A stretch of 5,390 nucleotides of DNA, from NCBI GenBank assembly GCA_029935695.1, contig JAOZJV010000279.1, forward strand, positions 1-5,390, written 5' to 3'. This document shows positions 1-5,390 of the stretch, one piece after another. Numbering within the stretch: the stretch's first letter is position 1; each line of letters starts with the position of its first letter. Below the pieces are notes generated by a model, which saw only the letters and a list, made by a program, of their open reading frames with translations, was not told the origin of the DNA and ran no database searches. The position numbers and the translations under genes are program-made. The DNA is from Candidatus Krumholzibacteriia bacterium (GTDB lineage: Bacteria > Krumholzibacteriota > Krumholzibacteriia > LZORAL124-64-63).

Positions 1-1
1 G

Positions 2-1084
2 GTTTCTGATGATCAGTCCCAGGACGATTCTAATGCACCAATCCCGCCAACTGATGCCCCACCATCCTTTGTGGTGGAATTGGCTGATATGTACACCCAG
101 CAAGGTCAACCTGGTAAAGCCATCGAAATTCTGGATCCCATGTTTAATGCGGGCGAGCTTATGCGGGAACCCAGTTTATGGCTGGCCCGGTTGCACATGG
201 GAACCGGAGATGTGCAGCGTGGCATGGAAGTCGTGGAAATAATTCTTGAGCGATGGCCCACCACCGGTCAGGCCTGGTTCATTCGGGGACGGGGTCTTGA
301 AGATAAGGGCAAAATTGATGAAGCCCTGGTGGATTACGCCAAAGGCATCAAATACGCACCAGATGATGCTCAAGTGATGTTGGGATACCTGCGGGGCATG
401 CTCCTGGGTTGGGAAAAAGATTTCCAGGTTAAATCAAAAAATGAAGATCAGCTGGAAAAAATAGATCTGCTTCGCACCCAGGCTTTGGCAACCGTCGATC
501 TGATTCCCGATGCCGATGCCGAAGGTCAACTCATTCTGGGCTATGCTTTTCGCAGCTCAGAAGAGATGGCTCTGGCGGTGGTTGCTTTTGAAAAAGCCGC
601 TCTTTTTCCTGAATTGACCATCCCGGCATCTCTGCAAATGAGTGTCTGCTATGACGAGATGGACGATGTGGAAAATGCTCGGGCCGTTCTTGAAAATTTA
701 CGGGAACAATTTCCCCAGGATGCCGAAGTGGCCAATTCACTGGGATATTTCCTGGCCGAAAAAGGCCTGGATCTGGAACATGCCCATGATCTGATTACCG
801 AGGCCCTGGCCCACAGCCCCGGCAGTGGAGCTTACCTTGATTCCATGGGCTGGGTTCTCTACCAACAGGGCAAAAACGACGATGCCTTCGATTACATGAT
901 CCAGGCTGTAAATGTTTTGCCGGATGATCCCGTTATTCTGGAGCATCTGGGTTTGGTGCTTATTGAGATGGGACAGAACGAAGAAGCTGAAGAAATGCTC
1001 CGCCGCTCCATGATGCTCGGGGGCGACAAGGAACGATTGGAGGGGCATCTGAACACCCTGGCTGAAAAGGGCGGAAGCGAGTGA
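2..1084 (+). CDS. TPR-repeat protein, 5'-truncated by the window edge
   Basis: The reading frame is open from the first bases of the window to TGA at 1082-1084 (360 codons visible), so the true start lies upstream; the GTG at 71 is internal and has no ribosome binding site. The visible N-terminal stretch (about 22 residues) is rich in Asp, Pro and Ser and looks like a flexible linker. From about position 68 onward the protein is a series of about eight or nine 34-residue-type helical repeats. The clearest are the last three (about 727-1040), which show the TPR pattern of a Gly/Ala at helix A (NSLGY, DSMGW, EHLGL) and a Pro-Asp/Gly turn between repeats (SPGSGAYL, LPDDPVIL). TPR proteins are protein-protein interaction scaffolds. 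This subtype resembles long TPR proteins of deltaproteobacteria and FCB bacteria that often sit upstream of envelope lipoprotein genes. The stop overlaps the next start (GTGA), implying translational coupling. The partner is unknown. Confidence 0.88.
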   Translation, partial: VSDDQSQDDSNAPIPPTDAPPSFVVELADMYTQQGQPGKAIEILDPMFNAGELMREPSLWLARLHMGTGDVQRGMEVVEIILERWPTTGQAWFIRGRGLEDKGKIDEALVDYAKGIKYAPDDAQVMLGYLRGMLLGWEKDFQVKSKNEDQLEKIDLLRTQALATVDLIPDADAEGQLILGYAFRSSEEMALAVVAFEKAALFPELTIPASLQMSVCYDEMDDVENARAVLENLREQFPQDAEVANSLGYFLAEKGLDLEHAHDLITEALAHSPGSGAYLDSMGWVLYQQGKNDDAFDYMIQAVNVLPDDPVILEHLGLVLIEMGQNEEAEEMLRRSMMLGGDKERLEGHLNTLAEKGGSE

Positions 1085-1872
1085 ATCCCCTGGGAAACAC
1101 CCTCTTCCTGAAGCCACTGCTCTTCTGTTTGTTTCTCATTTTATTATCCCTCACGGCTTCTGCATCAGGCCTTGAAAATTCCACTCCTGTAGACCAGAAC
1201 CTGTATTTCACCCACTGGGAAGGTAATTTTCTGTCCTGGCACCGTCAGGGCATCGCCTGCTGGGTGCATGACGACAGGGGTAATCTGCGTTTTGAAATCA
1301 TGGTTGGTGGTCAGGACCCATTTCCCAAGAATTTACAGCGGATATTAGCCTGGCAGGGAGCCGAGGGGTGGACTGTGATCTCGGTTGAATCAGGGGGAGG
1401 AACGTTCAGCCGCTGGTATGAAGAATGGCAGGAAATGCCACCGTCCCTGGATGTCTGGCTGCGGGTCGTGGCCTCCCAATCCAGTGGTGGTTTGCAATTA
1501 CCCGCTCTGGTTCGCGACACCAGCCCGGGCGGACGTCCTTTGCTTTTGCCATATTTCGCCAACGATGGCAAACGCCCCCGGGTGAAACGTCTTGAAATGC
1601 CGTTACTCAGCTCACATTCTCCTGCGTCTGCAAATGCCAAGGTAGGGTTCCGCCATAATCTTACCCACAGGGGAAGGGGCAGAGGCGGCTACGAAACCGT
1701 GTTGAATTTGATTCAGACGACTTCCGAAGATACCGGAATCAGAATCACTTCGTCCCACCAACCCGGTTCATTGGAAGTGGCCGCGCCGCGTCCGGTGGCT
1801 GCTGAATTCAACCCAGATGAAGTCTTTCTGCCCTGGTGGCCTCTTTCCGAGATCATCCGGCTCAAGAATTAA
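1081..1872 (+). CDS. Secreted protein of unknown function
   Basis: 263 residues from a GTG start that shares bases with the upstream TGA stop (4-nt overlap). Purine-rich sequence before it (AAGGGCGGAAG) gives at best a weak ribosome binding site, so translation probably depends on the TPR gene. Residues 1-28 form a classic Sec signal peptide: one Lys at position 11, a Leu/Phe-rich core at about 12-24, and an Ala-Ser-Ala cleavage site after residue 28. No lipobox cysteine is visible. The mature part has alternating hydrophobic/polar stretches and many Trp, Gly and Arg residues, suggesting a beta-rich fold, plus a basic Arg/Gly patch at about residues 197-201. I do not recognise the family. In related bacteria this position after a TPR gene is often held by a LolA/LolB-like or DUF4292 lipoprotein. 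A divergent member of that group is possible, but I see no motif that proves it. It is probably periplasmic. Confidence 0.8.
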   Translation: MNPLGNTLFLKPLLFCLFLILLSLTASASGLENSTPVDQNLYFTHWEGNFLSWHRQGIACWVHDDRGNLRFEIMVGGQDPFPKNLQRILAWQGAEGWTVISVESGGGTFSRWYEEWQEMPPSLDVWLRVVASQSSGGLQLPALVRDTSPGGRPLLLPYFANDGKRPRVKRLEMPLLSSHSPASANAKVGFRHNLTHRGRGRGGYETVLNLIQTTSEDTGIRITSSHQPGSLEVAAPRPVAAEFNPDEVFLPWWPLSEIIRLKN

Positions 1873-1881
1873 TAAAAAAGG

Positions 1882-1911
1882 GGAACTTGTGAAAGCACTT
1901 CCGGTTCATAA
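1882..1911 (+). promoter_or_regulatory. Candidate ECF-sigma (autoregulatory) promoter
   Basis: GGAACTT at 1882-1888 matches the GGAACTT -35 consensus of RpoE-type ECF sigma factors, including the AAC core shared by most ECF groups. It is followed after 17 nt by TCATAA (1906-1911), a plausible ECF -10 element (E. coli sigma-E consensus about TCTAA/TCTGA). The predicted start near 1917-1919 leaves a leader of about 35 nt with a good ribosome binding site before the sigma gene. ECF sigma factors usually transcribe their own operon, so the location fits. The -35 match is strong and the -10 match is moderate. Confidence 0.55.
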
Positions 1912-1940
1912 CACCTGCGGTTCCGTCTGTCAGGAAGCAA

Positions 1941-1946
1941 AAGGAG
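1941..1946 (+). promoter_or_regulatory. Ribosome binding site of the sigma factor gene
   Basis: AAGGAG lies 6 nt before the GTG at 1953. It decides the start: no better-placed ATG exists upstream in this frame, and the GTG gives a normal N-terminus for an ECF sigma factor with a short extension. Confidence 0.75.
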
Positions 1947-1952
1947 AAACCG

Positions 1953-2651
1953 GTGAACCTATCGCGAGATGAACAATTCCCTGTGAGCCCGGCATCAGCC
2001 CGGGTTGATCTCAGAGATATCCGCGACGAAGATCTCATCGTGCAAGTTCAGCAAGGCCAAAGAAAGGCCTACGATGAACTGGTGTCCCGTTACAAGGGTC
2101 GCCTCTTCAGTTTTATTCTGCGGATGGTCAAGGATCCGGATCTGGCCGAAGAGCTGACTCAGGAAACCCTGATCCGGGTTTATATTCACGCGGCCAAATA
2201 CCGGGAGATTGCCCGGTTCTCCACCTGGGTGTTCACCATCGCCACGAATCTGGTGCGTAACAAAATGCGCCAGCGTTCCCGGCGTCCCTGGACCATCAGC
2301 CTTAACCCGGCACCGGATGAGGACGAAATGCCTGTCGATCCGGCCGATGAAAGAGCTGACGCGTCCGAAGATGTTCACCGAGCGGAATTGGCCACATTGA
2401 TCAACGAAGCCACCAGCAAAATACCGGAAAAGTATCGCATACCTTTTCTGTTGCGCGAGGTGGATCAGCTCAGTTATGAGGAAATACAACAGGTTACGGG
2501 GCTCAAGTTGGGAACGGTTCGTTCCCGTATTAACCGCGCCAGGAATCGTTTTCGGCAGCTTATCAAACCCATGCTGCGCAACGAAACCCTGCTGGTGGAA
2601 CTGGAGCAAATTGAAGCCCGTGCCGCTGAACGAGACAACCGTGAGCATTGA
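1953..2651 (+). CDS. RNA polymerase sigma factor, ECF (sigma-70, RpoE-like) family
   Basis: 232 residues from GTG. It redirects core RNA polymerase to a specific set of promoters. Region 2 spans about residues 38-108: AYDELVSRYKGRLFSF, then the DPDLAEELTQETLIRVY core-binding helix, then FSTWVFTIATNLVRNKMR, which corresponds to the -10 melting and recognition helices. An acidic linker (about 109-145) follows. Region 4 (about 146-204) carries KIPEKYRIPFLLREV, the helix-turn-helix LSYEEIQQVTGLKLGTVRSRI and the basic tail RARNRFRQL, which reads the -35 element. There is no region 1.1 or 3, as expected for ECF. An N-terminal extension of about 25 residues and a charged C-terminal tail of about 25 residues make it slightly longer than a minimal ECF factor. 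The anti-sigma gene begins 17 nt downstream, so the pair should be co-expressed. The regulon and exact ECF group cannot be told from the window. Confidence 0.96.
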   Translation: MNLSRDEQFPVSPASARVDLRDIRDEDLIVQVQQGQRKAYDELVSRYKGRLFSFILRMVKDPDLAEELTQETLIRVYIHAAKYREIARFSTWVFTIATNLVRNKMRQRSRRPWTISLNPAPDEDEMPVDPADERADASEDVHRAELATLINEATSKIPEKYRIPFLLREVDQLSYEEIQQVTGLKLGTVRSRINRARNRFRQLIKPMLRNETLLVELEQIEARAAERDNREH

Positions 2652-2657
2652 GCTCGG

Positions 2658-2662
2658 GGAGG
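2658..2662 (+). promoter_or_regulatory. Ribosome binding site of the anti-sigma gene
   Basis: GGAGG within GGGGAGGAAG lies 6 nt before the ATG at 2669. It selects that ATG over the in-frame TTG at 2648, which overlaps the sigma stop codon and would add seven residues encoded by the ribosome binding site itself. Confidence 0.8.
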
Positions 2663-2668
2663 AAGACA

Positions 2669-3355
2669 ATGCGCTGCAATAAAGCACAGGAGTATTTGAG
2701 CCTGGAATTGGACGGGGTTCTGCCACCGGATGCCACGGTTCAACTGACATCCCACCTCGATGGGTGTGGTGATTGCCGGGAGTTTCGTGAAGATCTTCTG
2801 ATGGGCCGGCGTATTCTTCAAGCCACCGAGCCCGAATTGCCTGATAATTTCGATTGGAAGCTGCAACTGAGGTTGAATCAGGCTCTCAAAGAGACCGCTG
2901 GTGAAGTTTCCTATCCCTGGGAAGAGAAGCCCGTGGATCGCTACAGGTGGTTGCGGAACTTTGGCAGCGCCGCCGCTGTGGGAATGGCCGCTGTGTTGGC
3001 CCTGGCAATTTTTACCGGTCCCACTGACCAATCGCCCATGCCTGCCGCCTATGAACAATCCGTATCTTTTCAAGGCAGTGATCGCTTACCGCTGCAACAG
3101 AAATATAATTTCGGCAGCGGCCTCACCAGACAGGTCAGCGGTGGATCACCGTTGGTGCGGCCTTCGGTTAATTCCCGCAATCTGGACAAGGGCTGGTCCG
3201 GGCAGCAAATGAAAGATGCGCGGACCATTCAGGCTCTTCGTGAAAAGAACCGGCGTCTCAACACCATGCTCTACCAGACCCAACGCCAGAACAACTGGAT
3301 GCGGGCACAACTTGACACCAGCCTTGGCAATACGCTAAATCTAGAGGAGAAATAG
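2669..3355 (+). CDS. Transmembrane zinc-finger anti-sigma factor
   Basis: 228 residues from the ATG at 2669. The cytoplasmic N-terminus has the zinc-binding anti-sigma (ZAS) signature: Cys3, then H29-x3-C33-x2-C36 in the segment SHLDGCGDC, followed by a helix rich in Arg, Glu and Leu and the common LPDNF linker (57-61). In this family the domain clamps the partner ECF sigma factor and keeps it from RNA polymerase. A single membrane helix lies at about residues 98-116 (Ala/Val/Leu-rich, ending IFTG). The remaining 110 residues or so should be periplasmic: a Gly/Ser/Gln-rich stretch, then a strongly charged helical segment (about 183-219, ARTIQALREKNRRLNTML onward) that looks like a coiled coil. 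Its position directly after the sigma gene supports the pairing. Release could be by regulated proteolysis, as for RseA, or by a conformational change; neither is shown by the sequence. The stop is TAG. Confidence 0.92.
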   Translation: MRCNKAQEYLSLELDGVLPPDATVQLTSHLDGCGDCREFREDLLMGRRILQATEPELPDNFDWKLQLRLNQALKETAGEVSYPWEEKPVDRYRWLRNFGSAAAVGMAAVLALAIFTGPTDQSPMPAAYEQSVSFQGSDRLPLQQKYNFGSGLTRQVSGGSPLVRPSVNSRNLDKGWSGQQMKDARTIQALREKNRRLNTMLYQTQRQNNWMRAQLDTSLGNTLNLEEK

Positions 3356-3376
3356 AACCTGATCCTCACCCATACC

Positions 3377-3381
3377 GGGAG
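3377..3381 (+). promoter_or_regulatory. Ribosome binding site of the DUF4837 gene
   Basis: GGGAG lies 7 nt before the TTG at 3389. The nearby ATG at 3384 is in another frame and hits a stop two codons later. No ATG or GTG occurs in the correct frame between the previous TAG and this TTG, so TTG is the best start. Confidence 0.65.
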
Positions 3382-3388
3382 CGATGAA

Positions 3389-4420
3389 TTGAAGCGTTTT
3401 ACGCTGGTTGCGGTGCTGATGACCCTTGTGGCGTCTCTGGGATGCGATTTTGACAAGGAAAAAGGAATTCTCATGGCCGCCGGATCTTATGGAGATCTGG
3501 CGGTTGTTGTTTCTGACCGGAACATCGAACCCCTTGCCAGGCGGTTCGTTGACAACCTGAATGTTAAAAAAACCTTCGTTATCAAAGAAGAGGGTCTTTT
3601 TAATCCCGATGTTTTTTACCCTGACCAGCTGGATATGGGCAAGGCCTATAAAAATGCCATCCTGCTGCTTCGCATTGGCGATGGGGGACAAGTGGAAAAG
3701 ACTGTTCGCAAGAAGCTCAGCGAAAAGACCTGGTCCCAATTGGCATCCGGTGGCGGCGGCATGGTTCAACTCAATGATCCCTGGGCCACTTACCAAACAG
3801 TTCTGGTGGTGGCGTCCCGGGATCGGAACAGTCTCGGCAGTCTTCTGCGCAACAAAACTGACAAAATCAGGGGTCTTCTGGAAGAAAGCAGCCGGCAGCG
3901 CATTCTACGCCGGAATCGCTACAATGGCTTGGACACTCACCTTATGAACGCATACCGGGAGCGTTTTGGTTTTTCTCTGGAAATTCCCAAGGATTTCAAA
4001 CAGAACCAGCTGCAGCCCGAAGGTTTTCCGGGATTGGAGTTGCTCAAACAATCGCCGTCCCGGGGCATCACCATCAGTTGGCTCAATACCGAAGATGTCG
4101 ATTGGCTGATGGATCAGCGCGGTGCTCTTCACCTCATGCGGCAGGAAATGGGCGAAAAGTTGCATTCCGAAGATATCATTGCCGAATCTCTGGTTTGGGA
4201 AGAAACAACCCTCGGGAAAATGGATGTCCTTAAGATGGAAGGCGCCTGGACGAGCAAACGTTTTGCCGGTGGCGGGGCCTTCTGGTGTTATTTTATTCCA
4301 GATCCGGCTCATAACCGCGTCATTTGTCTGGATTTACTTGTTTACGGTCCCGGGTTGGATAAGATGCCCATGTTCCGCAATCTGGCAGCTGTTGCTTCCA
4401 GCTTTACCCTTTATCAATGA
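3389..4420 (+). CDS. DUF4837 family lipoprotein
   Basis: 343 residues from a TTG start. Residues 1-18 are a lipoprotein signal peptide (Lys2-Arg3, hydrophobic core) ending in Ser-Leu-Gly before Cys19, an acceptable though not ideal lipobox. Asp20 follows the cysteine, which in E. coli would favour inner-membrane retention. The rest matches, by recall, the DUF4837 family across its length. An N-terminal beta segment GSYGDLAVVVSD (32-43) is followed by an EEGLFNPDVF motif (67-76) and a short hydrophobic strand KNAILLLRIG (88-97). Next comes an ATYQTVLVVASRDRNSL segment (133-149), a basic helix leading into RERFGFSLEIPKDF (190-203), and a C-terminal core at about 286-325 (WTSKRFAGGGAFWCYF, HNRVICLDLLVYGPGLDK). 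No biochemical function is established for the family as far as I know. It sits 33 nt after the anti-sigma gene and overlaps the next gene by 4 nt, so it is probably part of the sigma-controlled operon. Confidence 0.82.
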   Translation: MKRFTLVAVLMTLVASLGCDFDKEKGILMAAGSYGDLAVVVSDRNIEPLARRFVDNLNVKKTFVIKEEGLFNPDVFYPDQLDMGKAYKNAILLLRIGDGGQVEKTVRKKLSEKTWSQLASGGGGMVQLNDPWATYQTVLVVASRDRNSLGSLLRNKTDKIRGLLEESSRQRILRRNRYNGLDTHLMNAYRERFGFSLEIPKDFKQNQLQPEGFPGLELLKQSPSRGITISWLNTEDVDWLMDQRGALHLMRQEMGEKLHSEDIIAESLVWEETTLGKMDVLKMEGAWTSKRFAGGGAFWCYFIPDPAHNRVICLDLLVYGPGLDKMPMFRNLAAVASSFTLYQ

Positions 4421-5217
4421 TGGATAGGACCATGCGCAAGTTACTGATTCTGAATGTGTTGGTATTGTTTTGCTCAGGAATTCTGGTTGCTGATTCTGCC
4501 CTGGCCCAGGATCGAAGTGACACCGGTCGTCACAAACCAACTCCTGTGGTCTCTGATCCGGAAAACAAAGATGCAGTGAAAAATGATGACATTGGTTCCT
4601 GGATTTTCGAAATCAATGGCGGACTGGTGGGTGCGGGCGATCTATTCAGTGCGCGCAACACCACCGGTGACAGCATTTCCTGGGTGCCCGAATCCGAAGG
4701 TGATTGGGCCTCACACCGGATTCGTGTCGGCCTGGAAAATAGTTTCGGTATGGGCTTTCAGGTGCAAAGGCGTATGGGCAATTGGTATTCTCTAAGGGCT
4801 GGCGTCACCTATGCCCGCATGGATCTTACGGCCGAAGCGCCCATTGGTGAATCTGCAGAGGTTTTTCCCTATGACCAGGCAGATCTCTGGCTTGTTACAG
4901 CTGGAGCAGAAGTGCGGCTCACGGTTCAGACGGTGTCCTATCCTTATGTGACAGGAGATCTTGTCTATGTGGATTTAGCTCCTGACCGCAGTGCCTTCCT
5001 TTCCCAAAGTAACCTGGGAGGCAGGCTGGGCTTTGGTTATCACCACCAGTTTGATCCGGTGTGGGCTTTCAATGTGGAAATCGGGTTGTCCCGGTCGGCT
5101 CTGACCTCTGTCTATTTCCCCACTCCTGAAGATGCCAACCCGGAGGATATTGAATACGAAAACGAAAGTCATCTGTCAGTATTTGAAGCAAAGTTTGGAA
5201 TAAGAGTGAAAATTTGA
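4417..5217 (+). CDS. Putative outer-membrane beta-barrel protein
   Basis: 266 residues from the ATG at 4417, which overlaps the preceding TGA (ATGA). An in-frame ATG at 4432 is an alternative and gives a neater signal peptide (MRKLL, 261 residues), but its upstream AGGA is only 2 nt away, so coupling from 4417 is preferred. The signal peptide ends Ala-Leu-Ala before Gln31. After a short polar linker (31-58), the mature protein is a run of alternating amphipathic strands with Gly and aromatic residues: WIFEINGGLVGAG, HRIRVGLENSFGMGFQVQRR, WYSLRAGVTYARMDL, LWLVTAGAEVRLTV, SNLGGRLGFGYHHQF, AFNVEIGLSRSAL and a last strand LSVFEAKFGIRVKI. This is the pattern of a small OmpA/OmpW-like barrel of about eight strands. 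The final residue is Ile rather than the usual Phe or Trp, a mild oddity. The family is not recognised. Co-transcription with the lipoprotein and sigma genes suggests a role in the outer envelope. Confidence 0.78.
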   Translation: MMDRTMRKLLILNVLVLFCSGILVADSALAQDRSDTGRHKPTPVVSDPENKDAVKNDDIGSWIFEINGGLVGAGDLFSARNTTGDSISWVPESEGDWASHRIRVGLENSFGMGFQVQRRMGNWYSLRAGVTYARMDLTAEAPIGESAEVFPYDQADLWLVTAGAEVRLTVQTVSYPYVTGDLVYVDLAPDRSAFLSQSNLGGRLGFGYHHQFDPVWAFNVEIGLSRSALTSVYFPTPEDANPEDIEYENESHLSVFEAKFGIRVKI

Positions 5218-5229
5218 TTCCAAATACTG
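5177..5229 (+). repeat. Nested inverted repeats spanning the end of the beta-barrel gene
   Basis: CAGTATTTG (5177-5185) is perfectly complementary to CAAATACTG (5221-5229). A second pair, TTTGGAAT (5194-5201) and ATTCCAAA (5217-5224), reuses part of the same right arm, so the two stems are mutually exclusive in CAAA. They are AT-rich and not followed by a direct T-run, so this is not a canonical Rho-independent terminator. They could be a weak terminator, an RNA 3'-end stabiliser or chance. Confidence 0.4.
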
Positions 5230-5369
5230 CAAAACGGTAAGAAATTGATCATTTTTGACTTGATTTTCGTTTTTATTTCCGATTTTGCCTGTTTTGAACT
5301 ATATTGTCTGGTCTTGTTTAGCAATTCTCTCGTCCCCAATTTGTCCTAAAACTTTCAGGGGTGTATTTC
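5218..5369. other. AT-rich intergenic region with a possible promoter
   Basis: About 150 nt without a gene, visibly richer in A and T than the flanking coding regions. TATATT at 5300-5305 is a 5/6 match to a sigma-70 -10 box, but its -35 position (TTCCGA at 5277-5282) is poor. TTGACT at 5255-5260 and TTGAAC at 5294-5299 resemble -35 boxes, but neither has a good -10 at normal spacing. T-runs occur at 5252-5256 and 5270-5274 with no GC-rich stem before them. A promoter for the gene at 5370 is likely here but cannot be fixed. Confidence 0.4.
5357..5361 (+). promoter_or_regulatory. Ribosome binding site of the last gene
   Basis: AGGGG (in AGGGGTG) lies 8 nt before the ATG at 5370, supporting that start. 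Confidence 0.65.
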
Positions 5370-5390
5370 ATGAGCAATGTCATTGCAGTC
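5370..5390 (+). CDS. Start of a further gene, truncated by the window edge
   Basis: ATG at 5370 with AGGGG at good distance opens a frame of seven codons, MSNVIAV, running off the window. The N-terminus resembles that of ParA/Soj ATPases (commonly MSxVIAxANQKGG), and other P-loop proteins begin in a similar way. Seven residues are far too few to name it. The long AT-rich gap before it suggests a transcription unit separate from the sigma operon. Confidence 0.55.

Noticed and set aside
9..242. Plus-strand ATG ORF of 77 codons near the window start
   Set aside because: It is in a different frame from the TPR gene, which is open through the same region and shows real repeat structure; the 77-residue product is Trp/Cys-rich nonsense.
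737..1117. Minus-strand ORF of 126 codons opposite the TPR gene
   Set aside because: Shadow of the TPR coding frame with no motif or ribosome binding site of note.
1902..1923. Direct repeat CGGTTC (1902-1907 and 1918-1923), 16 nt apart
   Set aside because: Six bases is too short to distinguish an operator from chance without related sequences to compare.
2648..2668. TTG start for the anti-sigma gene overlapping the sigma stop
   Set aside because: The seven added codons consist of the strong GGGGAGGA ribosome binding site that serves the ATG at 2669, and the ZAS domain begins normally at that ATG.
1995..2750. Long minus-strand ORF (251 codons) opposite the sigma gene
   Set aside because: It is the antisense shadow of a clearly conserved ECF sigma gene, has no recognisable domain, and its composition follows from the codon pattern of the plus strand.
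2955..2961. Second GGAACTT, inside the anti-sigma gene
   Set aside because: There is no ECF-like -10 at 16-18 nt downstream (the sequence there is GC-rich) and it lies within coding sequence encoding the region before the membrane helix.
5294..5322. TTGAAC with 17 nt spacing to TTTAGC as a promoter
   Set aside because: The -10 match is poor for both sigma-70 and ECF consensus, and TATATT at 5300-5305 is a better -10 candidate; recorded only as part of the intergenic description.

Overview
The window is one dense, all-plus-strand gene block from a Gram-negative (diderm) bacterium. Four of its six substantial products are predicted to be exported or membrane-anchored: a Sec-type secreted protein, a single-pass inner-membrane anti-sigma factor, a lipoprotein and a probable outer-membrane beta-barrel. 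The lipoprotein matches DUF4837, a family I know mainly from Bacteroidota and relatives. However, the moderate GC content, the GTG/TTG starts and the clear Shine-Dalgarno sequences are unlike typical Bacteroidota. My inference is another lineage of the wider FCB group (for example a Krumholzibacteriota- or Latescibacterota-like candidate phylum). This is a guess from family content, not a demonstrated placement. No rRNA, tRNA, CRISPR array, insertion sequence or phage gene is visible.

Layout. Positions 2-1084 hold the 3' part of a TPR-repeat protein whose start lies outside the window. Its stop overlaps by 4 nt the GTG start of an unrecognised secreted protein (1081-1872). An 80-nt gap follows, carrying a good candidate ECF-type promoter (GGAACTT, 17 nt, TCATAA) and a strong ribosome binding site. 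Next comes a four-gene unit: an ECF sigma factor (1953-2651), a zinc-finger transmembrane anti-sigma factor (2669-3355), a DUF4837 lipoprotein (3389-4420) and a small outer-membrane beta-barrel candidate (4417-5217). The gaps inside this unit are 17 nt, 33 nt and a 4-nt overlap, so it reads as one operon. Positions 5218-5369 are an AT-rich intergenic region, and a new gene begins at 5370 with only seven codons in view.

How the parts could work together (inference). The anti-sigma factor would hold the sigma factor at the inner membrane through its cytoplasmic HxxxCxxC domain. Its periplasmic part, which ends in a predicted coiled coil, would receive an envelope signal. Release of sigma would raise expression of its own operon from the promoter at 1882-1911, including the lipoprotein and beta-barrel protein, which would be effectors or sensors of the same envelope response. 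The main point of interest is this association of an ECF sigma/anti-sigma pair with a DUF4837 lipoprotein and a beta-barrel protein, whose function I cannot name.
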